Assembly (NCBI GenBank): GCA_027047735.1 | Contig: JALTUD010000149.1 | Location: 1-7,756 of the forward strand | Direction of reading: 5' to 3' | DNA length: 7,756 bases | Source of the DNA: Flavobacteriales bacterium | Lineage (GTDB): Bacteria > Bacteroidota > Bacteroidia > Flavobacteriales_D > Parvicellaceae | Part shown: positions 1 to 6,317 of the stretch, piece after piece | How positions within the stretch are numbered: position 1 is the stretch's first letter | How the letters are laid out: each line of letters starts with the position of its first letter | Notes under the pieces: generated by a model | What the model was told of the DNA's origin: nothing | Seen by the model: only the letters and a program-made list of their open reading frames with translations | Database searches by the model: none | Position numbers and translations under genes: made by a program

Positions 1-45
1 AACGCGAGTGAAATTGGCGAATAGAAAGTGAATTTTTGGTTTCTT
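1..45. repeat. 45-bp direct repeat, copy 1 (truncated by window edge)
   Basis: This 45-bp stretch recurs without a mismatch at 163-207. It begins at the window edge with the same bases that form the 3' arm of hairpin A in copy 2 (aacgcgagtg), so the 5' half of another copy of that hairpin probably lies just outside the window. After position 45 the two copies diverge, then share gatgaata (50-57 and 213-220). It is best read as a dispersed or tandem intergenic repeat rather than coding sequence. Confidence 0.9.
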
Positions 46-54
46 AGACGATGA

Positions 55-94
55 ATAAAAATTTTGCATAGCCCCAGCTATGGAAAATTTTTAT
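55..94 (+). repeat. Hairpin B of the structured left-end repeat
   Basis: An inverted repeat with 18-nt arms (55-72 and 77-94), a 4-nt loop (ccca) and one G-G mismatch (66/83). The arms read aataaaaattttgcatagc-like against gctatgg plus A/T-rich bases. Nothing matching a T-tract terminator for an upstream + strand gene follows it. It lies between the two copies of the 45-bp direct repeat and directly before hairpin C, so it is probably part of the same element. Confidence 0.8.
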
Positions 95-96
95 GA

Positions 97-133
97 AGAC
101 GGATAAGGAATCAAAAAACGCTTTATACCGTCT
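97..133 (+). repeat. Hairpin C of the structured left-end repeat
   Basis: Arms 97-108 (agacggataagg) and 121-133 pair over 12 base pairs with one bulged A (127) and one G-T pair (107/122). The loop is 12 nt and A-rich. It starts 2 nt after hairpin B and ends directly against hairpin A. The fold is weaker than its neighbours, but its exact abutment makes chance less likely. Confidence 0.55.
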
Positions 134-176
134 ATTTTACTCGTGTTAGGGATACAATCCCTAACGCGAGTGAAAT
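134..176 (+). repeat. Hairpin A of the structured left-end repeat (REP-like)
   Basis: A 20-bp stem (134-153 with 157-176) closes on a 3-nt loop (aca). The core is gttagggat / atccctaac. The only two pairs that are not Watson-Crick are T-G (144/166 and 138/172), which would be U-G wobbles in a + strand RNA. Its 3' arm opens the 45-bp direct repeat at 163. The palindromic GGGAT...ATCCC core recalls REP-type elements of Bacteroidota genomes. That family assignment is inference; no transposase is in the window. Confidence 0.85.
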
Positions 177-207
177 TGGCGAATAGAAAGTGAATTTTTG
201 GTTTCTT
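163..207. repeat. 45-bp direct repeat, copy 2
   Basis: Identical to 1-45 over all 45 bases, at an offset of 162 bp. The first 14 bases belong to the 3' arm of hairpin A and the rest is a 31-nt tail. Downstream the likeness to copy 1 continues in broken form: gatgaata at 213-220 and aatttttat at 241-249, corresponding to 50-57 and 86-94. The hairpin B centre between those landmarks has been replaced. This suggests a second, decayed copy of a unit of about 160 bp. Confidence 0.9.
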
Positions 208-322
208 TGTATGATGAATAGTTCGTTCATTAACGTGAAGAATTTTTATCCGATAATTTATTAACAATCTCATTATTATTCAGTGTTTTATCAAAAACTT
301 AACAGATGTTTATTATTTTATT

Positions 323-330
323 TATATTTT
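323..330 (+). promoter_or_regulatory. Possible -7 element for the 1086-aa surface protein gene
   Basis: TATATTTT matches the Bacteroidota -7 consensus TAnnTTTG except for its last base. It would put the transcript start near 335-340 and leave a leader of roughly 35 nt. No clear TTG-type -33 element lies 17-23 nt upstream, and the region is so AT-rich that a chance match is likely. Nothing else was recognised between 208 and 372. Confidence 0.25.
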
Positions 331-372
331 TACATTGATTAAGTTTATAGGATAATAAAAACACCACAGATT

Positions 373-3300
373 ATGATTAAAAATATACTTATAACAACGC
401 TCATTTTGCTACTAGGTATAGCATCAAAAGCACAAACTATATATGAAACTGTGCAAACCGGGAATTGGGAAGATTTAGCAACGTGGACAACCGTAACCTA
501 TTCAGTTGTGTTCATTCCTCCGGCGGGTTATGTAATTGTTCCTACTTACGGACCTGCTACAACTCCACCTACATCAGCAGATTATGTTACCATAAAGGAT
601 AATCATACGGTTACGATTAATTCTGCTGCGACAGCAAGGGTTACAACTATGTATAGTACAGCCGTAACAACACCCGCAAAAATTATTGTAACTGCGGGGA
701 ACTCATTAACATCGGATACAGTGTCTTTTTATCCTACTGGCACGGGGTTAAGTCAAGTAGAGAACAATGGTACTGTTACAGCTGTTAAGACTTCTTTTAC
801 GTTATCAAGTGCAGGAGCTGTTGGAGAAATCACAAATAATTCGACTTATAGGACAACCAATACGGTTTTTGATGAAACACAAGGGACAGCCCGAATAATC
901 ATAAATACAGGGGGAATTTATAGAACAGACGATGTTCAAACAAAAAATACTTCTCCTACGAATACTGTTTTTGATTTGTCAAGTGGTACAGGGGTTTTAA
1001 GAATAAGAGGTAATTTTACCACATCAACAGGGAATCATCCGAGTATAATTGGTGGTACGGCGGGTTCTAAAGTAGAGTATAGAGGTACGTCTGCACAAAC
1101 GATAAATACTTCTTTTCCCGAGTTTGTGTTTTATGATTTGAGAATATATAATACAGTTGGAGCTTCGCTTGATGCACCACTTACGAGTTCTAATTTGATG
1201 CATGACTTGGGTGTCTATTCATCAGGTGTATTTAACCAAAATGGGCAATCAATTAATGTCGCTCGAAATATTTTAGTTAATACGGCGAATAGTGTGTTTA
1301 ATGCTAACGGAATAATAACGGTTGTAAACGATTTGAATAATAAAGGTACATTTAATATGACTGGAGGAAATATATTGAATATTGGTCAGGATTTGGTTAA
1401 TACCGGTACGTTCAATGCAAGTGGTACGATAAATATAACGAGACATTTTACAAATGATAATGGGAATTTTGTATCTACAGGTTGTAATATTAATGTACAA
1501 CGAAACTGGAGTAATAGTGGCGGGACATATACTTATCATGCGGGGGATATTGTAACGCTAAACGGTACTGCCGGTAACTGTAATTTTTCCGGTACAACTG
1601 AGTTTTACGAATTAGTTGTTGATAAGTCCGGTAAAAGAGCAACGGTTGGTTCGGGAGATATAGTAAATATAAAAGGTTTTTTAACGATTAATGCGGGTGA
1701 TTTTCGTGTTACTACAGGAGAAGCTACATTATTAAGTGATGCATCGGGAACAGCTCAGTTAGAGGCGATTGCTTCAGGAGCGTCATTTACCGGCAGTTTA
1801 AATGTACAACGCTATTTAGCCTTAGGAAACGATGGGTGGCGAGAAGTAACTTCTCCTGTACAAGGTACAACGCTTGCTGATTGGCAAAATGATGGGATTG
1901 TTTTTACCGGATTTACAGGAGCTGATTACGATGGGAATAACTGGTACAGTTGGATTAATAGTTACACGTATAACGAACCGAATGCCAACGGTGTAAAGGC
2001 TAATGGGTGGGTAGCAACTACAAATATTACCAATCCTACTTCTTTTACTAAAGGACACCGAATTTATATGGGTAATGGAGGGGCAATGACAGCTACCTTG
2101 TCGGTTAAAGGTGCTCCGAATGCAGGCTTACAAGCTGTGAATATAACAAATGGTGGAACTGGAGCGTCTGATGATCAGAATGGGTGGAACTTAATAGGTA
2201 ATCCTTATCCTTGTACGATTGATTGGAATGGTTTGGCAACATCAAATACAGAATCGGCTTATTGGATATGGAATGCAACTGCGGGTAATTATGGAGTTTA
2301 TCAAACTGGCGGTGCTACGGGAACGAATGGTGTGGATAAATATATTGCTCATTCACAGGCGTTTTGGGTACACGCTACCGCTTCAACCGGGTCTATTATT
2401 TTTCAAGAATCAAATAAAGTGAGGGTTGATAAAGCATTTGTTAAAAGTTATATTGATGAAGATTTTGTTCGAGTAAAACTAACAGGAAATGTGAATCCTT
2501 ACTCTGATGAGGCGATTATTAGTTTCTCGAATGAAGCAACAGAGAATTTTGATAATGAAATGGATAGAAATAAAATGTTTACGGAGTTGACTGATGAAGC
2601 TCCAACGTTAACTGTAATGTCTCAAGATGGTCTTGACTTGTCAATAGCTTGTGTAAATGAATACAAGACGATGGATATTCCTTTGAAGGCTTATGCCGGT
2701 TCCAATGCTTATGGAACATATACGATTGAGTTTGATATTCCTAACAATAAGTTGGTTTCGGCTTGTGTTACATTAGAAGATTTGGAAACAGGAACGATTA
2801 CAGATGTTAAATCCACTCCTTCTTATACGTTTACAACAACAGCAAATTCGCCGGAGCAAAGATTTATGCTTCATATAATACAACCTTTTGAAACACAAGT
2901 AACGCCAGTTTCTTGTGCGAGTACAACAGACGGACAAATTGAAGTTTCGGGAAGTGGTGTTGCAGGAGAAACATTTATTTTAATGAATGGAGCTACTTCA
3001 GTTGACACGCTTATAGCTGATGCAAATGGAGTAGTTACGTTTGGTAATTTACCTGCAGGAACTTATACTTTAAATTCGAGCATTGCTTCAAATTGCGGAG
3101 CATCATCGTTTGATATTGTGATTGAGCAACCTGTTGAGCTAGTAGCTCAATTTGAGTTAGATAATGATGTGTTGTATTTAGATGGTAATGCTACGGTATC
3201 TCCTGTTAATACGTCAAACGGTTCTCAATACTATTGGGATTTTGGTGATGGGGTAACAAGCACAGATGTTAATCCTACGCATACATATACTTCTGCTGGT

Positions 3301-3633
3301 ATTTATGTGATTACGCTTACAGTTGAGAATGGTAGTTGTTCGGAAACAACAACTCAAACAATTGAAGTGAGAGCGACAACAGGTATTGAAGAAGCGATTA
3401 CAGCAAGTGCTATTGAAGTAATAACTACAAAAGGTTTTATTACGATAAATATAAATACTGAGTTGTCAAATGCGAAATTGGTACTGTTAGATGTAAATGG
3501 AAGAAAAGTGAAAGAACAAATGGTTCAGTCTAATAAAATTATTCTTTCAACTACAGATATGGCAAAAGGTATGTATTTGATAAATATTCAATCTGCAGAA
3601 GGAAATCTTGTAGAGAAATGTATGATTAGATAG
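373..3633 (+). CDS. Large secreted surface protein with PKD domain and type A T9SS sorting tail
   Basis: A 1086-residue exported protein of unknown specific role, probably an adhesin or cell-surface structural protein. Residues 1-20 are a signal peptide (MIKN, hydrophobic core, then ASKA before Q21). Residues 274-392 form six units of 19-20 residues that suggest a beta-solenoid. Residues about 478-680 hold a Bacteroidota surface-protein region with landmarks VQRYL, GWREVTSPV, GWNLIGNPYP and QAFWV. A PKD fold lies at about 920-999 with the signature YYWDFGDG (953-960). The last 75 or so residues resemble the type A T9SS sorting domain (Por secretion tail): LVLLDVNGRKVKE, then GMYLINI, ending EKCMIR. 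The expected path is Sec export, then T9SS passage across the outer membrane, tail removal and surface attachment or release. No catalytic motif is visible. The ATG follows an A-rich leader without a Shine-Dalgarno site, as usual here. It is transcribed alone, with a terminator 22 nt after the stop. Confidence 0.93.
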   Translation: MIKNILITTLILLLGIASKAQTIYETVQTGNWEDLATWTTVTYSVVFIPPAGYVIVPTYGPATTPPTSADYVTIKDNHTVTINSAATARVTTMYSTAVTTPAKIIVTAGNSLTSDTVSFYPTGTGLSQVENNGTVTAVKTSFTLSSAGAVGEITNNSTYRTTNTVFDETQGTARIIINTGGIYRTDDVQTKNTSPTNTVFDLSSGTGVLRIRGNFTTSTGNHPSIIGGTAGSKVEYRGTSAQTINTSFPEFVFYDLRIYNTVGASLDAPLTSSNLMHDLGVYSSGVFNQNGQSINVARNILVNTANSVFNANGIITVVNDLNNKGTFNMTGGNILNIGQDLVNTGTFNASGTINITRHFTNDNGNFVSTGCNINVQRNWSNSGGTYTYHAGDIVTLNGTAGNCNFSGTTEFYELVVDKSGKRATVGSGDIVNIKGFLTINAGDFRVTTGEATLLSDASGTAQLEAIASGASFTGSLNVQRYLALGNDGWREVTSPVQGTTLADWQNDGIVFTGFTGADYDGNNWYSWINSYTYNEPNANGVKANGWVATTNITNPTSFTKGHRIYMGNGGAMTATLSVKGAPNAGLQAVNITNGGTGASDDQNGWNLIGNPYPCTIDWNGLATSNTESAYWIWNATAGNYGVYQTGGATGTNGVDKYIAHSQAFWVHATASTGSIIFQESNKVRVDKAFVKSYIDEDFVRVKLTGNVNPYSDEAIISFSNEATENFDNEMDRNKMFTELTDEAPTLTVMSQDGLDLSIACVNEYKTMDIPLKAYAGSNAYGTYTIEFDIPNNKLVSACVTLEDLETGTITDVKSTPSYTFTTTANSPEQRFMLHIIQPFETQVTPVSCASTTDGQIEVSGSGVAGETFILMNGATSVDTLIADANGVVTFGNLPAGTYTLNSSIASNCGASSFDIVIEQPVELVAQFELDNDVLYLDGNATVSPVNTSNGSQYYWDFGDGVTSTDVNPTHTYTSAGIYVITLTVENGSCSETTTQTIEVRATTGIEEAITASAIEVITTKGFITININTELSNAKLVLLDVNGRKVKEQMVQSNKIILSTTDMAKGMYLINIQSAEGNLVEKCMIR
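1192..1548 (+). repeat. Six 19-20-residue solenoid-type repeats inside the surface protein
   Basis: Residues 274-392 of the 1086-residue protein divide into six units starting at residues 274, 294, 314, 334, 353 and 373. The loose pattern is I-x-(I/V)-x-x-(D/N)-(L/W)-x-N-x-G-x-(F/Y)-x, followed by a Gly/Asn turn. Examples are DLNNKGTFN, DLVNTGTFN and NWSNSGGTY. The regular spacing of hydrophobic positions with Asn/Gly turns fits stacked beta-strands (a beta-helix or solenoid). The repeat is at protein level; the DNA copies have diverged, so recent slippage is not evident. Confidence 0.75.
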
Positions 3634-3655
3634 TTTTTTTAATTTAATTATTACG

Positions 3656-3688
3656 AAAGGAGAAATGCAGTCGCTTTCTCCTTTTTTT
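3656..3688 (+). terminator. Intrinsic terminator of the surface protein gene
   Basis: A perfect 10-bp stem (aaaggagaaa at 3656-3665 with tttctccttt at 3675-3684) has a 9-nt loop and runs into a seven-T tract (3682-3688). It starts 22 nt after the TAG of the 1086-residue protein. Stem followed by T-tract is the form of a factor-independent terminator reading on the + strand. It separates the surface gene from ruvB. Confidence 0.88.
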
Positions 3689-3718
3689 ATGAGTTGATAT
3701 TTAGCAGAATTTCTTTTG

Positions 3719-3800
3719 TGCTAGGGATAGAACGGCGTGTTTGAACTCCTTTTTCTCTCTCGCTGTTCGAGAGAAAAAGAGTGAGTAGTGATAGCCCGAC
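3719..3800. repeat. REP-like intergenic repeat of flavobacterial style
   Basis: The order is tgctagggatagaacggc, then a hairpin, then gtagtgatagcccgac. The hairpin pairs ctttttctctc (3749-3759) with gagagaaaaag (3769-3779) over 11 bp around a 9-nt loop. The layout (TAG plus a triplet of G or C, GAT, AACGGC, CCTTTTT, loop, AAAAAG, GTAGTG, AGC plus the complementary triplet, GAC) resembles a repeat common between genes in flavobacterial genomes. In those copies, as I recall them, the outer triplets are CCC/GGG; here they are GGG (3724-3726) and CCC (3795-3797). Family membership rests on memory of the pattern, not on a search. A conserved RNA class such as the Flavo-1 motif is one candidate name. 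Confidence 0.5.
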
Positions 3801-3869
3801 CATTACTGCATTAAAAAGTAGAGTGAAGGGAAAGTGTGATATGGGACTACTTTTTTATGCTGTAATGGT
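3799..3869. repeat. 23-bp imperfect inverted repeat with 25-nt loop
   Basis: Arms 3799-3821 and 3847-3869 are reverse complements at 21 of 23 positions. Both mismatches are T-T on the + strand (involving 3807 and 3812). The 5' arm begins accattactgc and the 3' arm ends gctgtaatggt. It overlaps the end of the preceding repeat by 2 nt and precedes the ruvB promoter by about 57 nt. No T-tract follows, so it is not a standard terminator. It could be the distal half of the preceding element, a small non-autonomous mobile element or an RNA structure. Confidence 0.75.
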
Positions 3870-3925
3870 AGCACCCTAAAAATAATATTCTTTACAATAA
3901 AGTTTTATGTAAGGGGTAAGATATG

Positions 3926-3933
3926 TATATTTG
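3926..3933 (+). promoter_or_regulatory. Bacteroidota -7 promoter element for ruvB
   Basis: TATATTTG is an exact match to the Bacteroidota -7 consensus TAnnTTTG. It ends 5 nt before the only in-frame start codon of ruvB, so transcription would begin at or next to that codon. The -33 element is weak: a T-run near 3903-3906 lies at about the right distance but lacks the expected TTG. Confidence 0.5.
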
Positions 3934-3938
3934 TTTTT

Positions 3939-4958
3939 GTGATTGAAGAATTTGACATACACGGTGAGAATTTAGGTTCTGATAAGGATGCGGAACAGTT
4001 GCTTCGTCCAAAATTATTCGATGATTTTGCGGGGCAGGATAAGATTGTTGATAATCTAACGGTTTTTGTGCAAGCTGCAAAATTAAGAGGGGAATCTTTA
4101 GATCATGTTTTGTTACATGGACCACCGGGATTGGGGAAGACTACCTTAGCTAATATAATAGCAAATGAATTAGGAGTAGGGTTTAAAGTAACTTCAGGGC
4201 CTGTGTTGGATAAGCCGGGAGATCTAGCGGGATTACTTACGAATTTGGAAGAAGGGGATGTCCTTTTTATTGATGAAATTCATCGTTTAAGTCCGGTGAT
4301 AGAGGAGTATCTCTACTCTGCAATGGAGGATTATAAAATTGATATTCTTATTGATAGTGGTCCGAATGCGAGGACGGTACAAATAGACTTGAATCCTTTT
4401 ACTTTAATTGGGGCTACAACTCGTTCGGGAATGTTGACAGCTCCTCTAAGAGCTCGTTTTGGTATTCATAGTAGGCTCTCGTATTATGATACTAAAATAT
4501 TAACCGATATTGTTGAACGTTCTTCCGGAATTTTAAATGTACCGATAGAATATGAAGCGGCTTATGAGATTGCGGGTAGAAGTAGAGGTACGCCAAGAAT
4601 TGCTAACGCTATTTTAAGGAGGGTAAGAGATTTTGCTCAGATAAAAGGTAACGGAACCATTACACCAAAAATTACTCAATTTGCTTTACAAGCTTTGAAT
4701 GTTGATCAACATGGGTTAGATGAAATGGATAATAGAATTTTAGTATCTATTATTGATAAGTTTAATGGTGGGCCGGTTGGGCTGACAACAATTGCGACTG
4801 CAGTAGGAGAGGAGCCTGGAACTATTGAAGAGGTGTACGAACCTTTTTTAATAAAAGAAGGGTATATTCAAAGAACGCCAAGGGGAAGAATTGTTACGGA
4901 TAGGGCGTATAAGCATTTAGGAAAGAATAAAAATACCATTCAAGGTGGATTATTTTGA
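3939..4958 (+). CDS. ruvB: Holliday junction branch migration DNA helicase RuvB
   Basis: RuvB is the hexameric AAA+ motor that, with RuvA, drives branch migration of Holliday junctions during recombinational repair; RuvC then cuts the junction. At 339 residues it has the usual length. Visible motifs are Walker A GPPGLGKTT (61-69), Walker B LFIDEIH (109-115), sensor 1 GATTRSG (158-164), the arginine-finger segment LRARFG with R173, sensor 2 GRSRGTPRIAN (213-223), and a C-terminal winged helix with TPRGR (313-317). The start is GTG at 3939: no other ATG, GTG or TTG lies in frame nearby. The 21 residues before LLRP match the length normally found in Bacteroidota RuvB. There is no ribosome binding site, and the promoter abuts the codon. 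No ruvA or ruvC is in the window. The surface-protein genes on either side appear unrelated in function. Confidence 0.97.
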   Translation: MIEEFDIHGENLGSDKDAEQLLRPKLFDDFAGQDKIVDNLTVFVQAAKLRGESLDHVLLHGPPGLGKTTLANIIANELGVGFKVTSGPVLDKPGDLAGLLTNLEEGDVLFIDEIHRLSPVIEEYLYSAMEDYKIDILIDSGPNARTVQIDLNPFTLIGATTRSGMLTAPLRARFGIHSRLSYYDTKILTDIVERSSGILNVPIEYEAAYEIAGRSRGTPRIANAILRRVRDFAQIKGNGTITPKITQFALQALNVDQHGLDEMDNRILVSIIDKFNGGPVGLTTIATAVGEEPGTIEEVYEPFLIKEGYIQRTPRGRIVTDRAYKHLGKNKNTIQGGLF

Positions 4959-4987
4959 ATTTTTTTTAGAAATTAAAAAATAATTTA

Positions 4988-4995
4988 TATATTAG
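4988..4995 (+). promoter_or_regulatory. Possible -7 element for the type B surface protein operon
   Basis: TATATTAG differs from TAnnTTTG at one informative position and lies 29 nt before the ATG at 5025. No good -33 partner is visible. No terminator hairpin separates ruvB from this gene, only A/T runs, so read-through from ruvB is possible and this promoter remains tentative. Confidence 0.3.
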
Positions 4996-5024
4996 CTACT
5001 TAAATAGAAAAAATCAAATTTGCT

Positions 5025-6290
5025 ATGAAAAATAAAGTATTATTTTTAAGCTTCGTATCTGTGTTTTCTCTTCAATATTCTGCTCAGGATGTTTTGATAG
5101 TTGATGGGGGTTCCATTAATGTTATGGGGAGTGCTTCGGTTACTGTTATAGGTGGTATAGTTAATCAAAATTCTGGTACGATAGATAATTCAGGTACGAT
5201 TAGACTTTCGGGTGATTGGACAAATAATGGTGGAAATACCATGCTAATCAATAATAGTCCGGGTACGGTTGAGTTGAATGGCGGGGTACAGACTATTAAA
5301 GGTAGTGATGTTACAAACTTTTATAATCTAAAATTATCCGGTTCAGGAGGTTCCGTAAAGGCGATGGATATTGATGCGAATGTTTCTAATACGTTGGATT
5401 TAGGCGATGAGGAATTGCAAACACATGAAAATATTATACATGTTAATAATCCTGCTGTAGGTGCTGTTGTTTGGAATACCGGGTTTGTTAATAGTGATAA
5501 ATTAGGAGGGTATTTAGCTCGTGCTACAAATAATACTTCAAAATATACTTTTCCGGTTGGTTCAAGTATTTTAACGGATACGTACAGACCTGTTTTTTTA
5601 ACTCCGTCAACATCAGCAGCGAATGTTTATGCAGTTAGATTAGCTGATGTTAGCCCGGATACCGATAATTCGGGGACTTCAGCCGCCGGTGCTACGGGAC
5701 CTTTTCCTGTAGCGAATAAAGATGCTCAAATTCGATCTATAAATACAGAGTTTTATTATAATATTTTCAGAATCTCCGGTGCTGACCCTGTTGATATACA
5801 AGTTGATTATTTTAATGCTGATGGTAGTTTTCAAACACTTGCTCAATGGAGTGGTGCGAATAATAGGTGGGAAGATAGAAGTTTTAGTTATGCTGTTTCT
5901 TCTACCGGTAGTATTTTAAATAGCCCTGATGTTTCATTGACTAAAAGTGCTGTTAATGACTTTAATACGGATGTTTTTGCGTTGGCAGAGATTGAATTTA
6001 CGATAAAAGTGCCAGGCGGGGTTTCTCCAAATGCGGATGGGTATAATGATAATTTTGTGATTGAAAATTTAGAGTATTTCCCTAAAAATGAATTAGTTAT
6101 TTTTAATCGTTGGGGAGATGTAGTATATAAAGCAGCTCCCTATACTAACAATTGGAATGGACAAGTAAATGCGAAAATGGTATTGGCAGGTGAGGAAGTA
6201 GTGGATGGAACTTATTTCTATATTTTAACTTTAGATCCGGATGGAGAACAAGAGCCAATAAAGGGATATGTTGAGTTGAGAAGAAAATAA
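5025..6290 (+). CDS. Surface protein with type B (CHU_C, gliding-motility-associated) T9SS sorting domain
   Basis: A 421-residue exported protein. Residues 1-20 are a signal peptide ending QYSA before Q21. Residues about 30-130 are Gly/Asn/Thr-rich with solenoid-like units (VTVIGGIVNQNSG, IRLSGDWTNNGG, TVELNGG) and resemble residues 373-445 of the 1086-residue protein upstream. Residues about 140-320 are a beta-rich region with no motif I recognise. Residues 331-421 are the type B sorting domain: GGVSPNADGYNDNF, then VIFNRWGDVVYK, NNWNG, DGTYFYIL and a terminal GYVELRRK. In the family this domain directs T9SS export to the cell surface and is typical of adhesins such as SprB. The PorP/SprF-like gene 27 nt downstream is the expected partner. 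The protein is short for this class, so a surface filament, anchor or small adhesin is possible. Its specific function is unknown. Confidence 0.93.
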   Translation: MKNKVLFLSFVSVFSLQYSAQDVLIVDGGSINVMGSASVTVIGGIVNQNSGTIDNSGTIRLSGDWTNNGGNTMLINNSPGTVELNGGVQTIKGSDVTNFYNLKLSGSGGSVKAMDIDANVSNTLDLGDEELQTHENIIHVNNPAVGAVVWNTGFVNSDKLGGYLARATNNTSKYTFPVGSSILTDTYRPVFLTPSTSAANVYAVRLADVSPDTDNSGTSAAGATGPFPVANKDAQIRSINTEFYYNIFRISGADPVDIQVDYFNADGSFQTLAQWSGANNRWEDRSFSYAVSSTGSILNSPDVSLTKSAVNDFNTDVFALAEIEFTIKVPGGVSPNADGYNDNFVIENLEYFPKNELVIFNRWGDVVYKAAPYTNNWNGQVNAKMVLAGEEVVDGTYFYILTLDPDGEQEPIKGYVELRRK

Positions 6291-6317
6291 TCTAATAGTC
6301 ATCGAAAAAAAGAAATC

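Noticed and set aside
1..207. CRISPR array
   Set aside because: There are only two repeat copies, 45 bp long with a spacer of about 117 bp that is itself full of hairpins, and no cas gene; spacing and structure do not fit a CRISPR array.
91..273. 60-codon open frame on the - strand over the left-end repeat
   Set aside because: It lies across the direct repeat and hairpins, has no recognisable domain, and its sequence is explained by the repeat structure.
1273..2422. Three other open frames (two on the - strand, one on +) inside the 1086-residue gene
   Set aside because: All lie wholly inside a continuous, domain-supported coding sequence and have compositions typical of out-of-frame reading.
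3799..3869. Inverted repeat as a second terminator
   Set aside because: The loop is 25 nt and no T-tract follows the 3' arm, while a good terminator already lies at 3656-3688.
3892..4125. 77-codon open frame on the - strand opposite the start of ruvB
   Set aside because: It overlaps the well-supported ruvB coding sequence and promoter and shows no motif; it is a shadow frame.
4959..4985. A/T-rich inverted pattern after ruvB as a terminator
   Set aside because: Only short T and A runs could pair, with no G-C pairs in the stem, so it cannot be told from AT-rich background.
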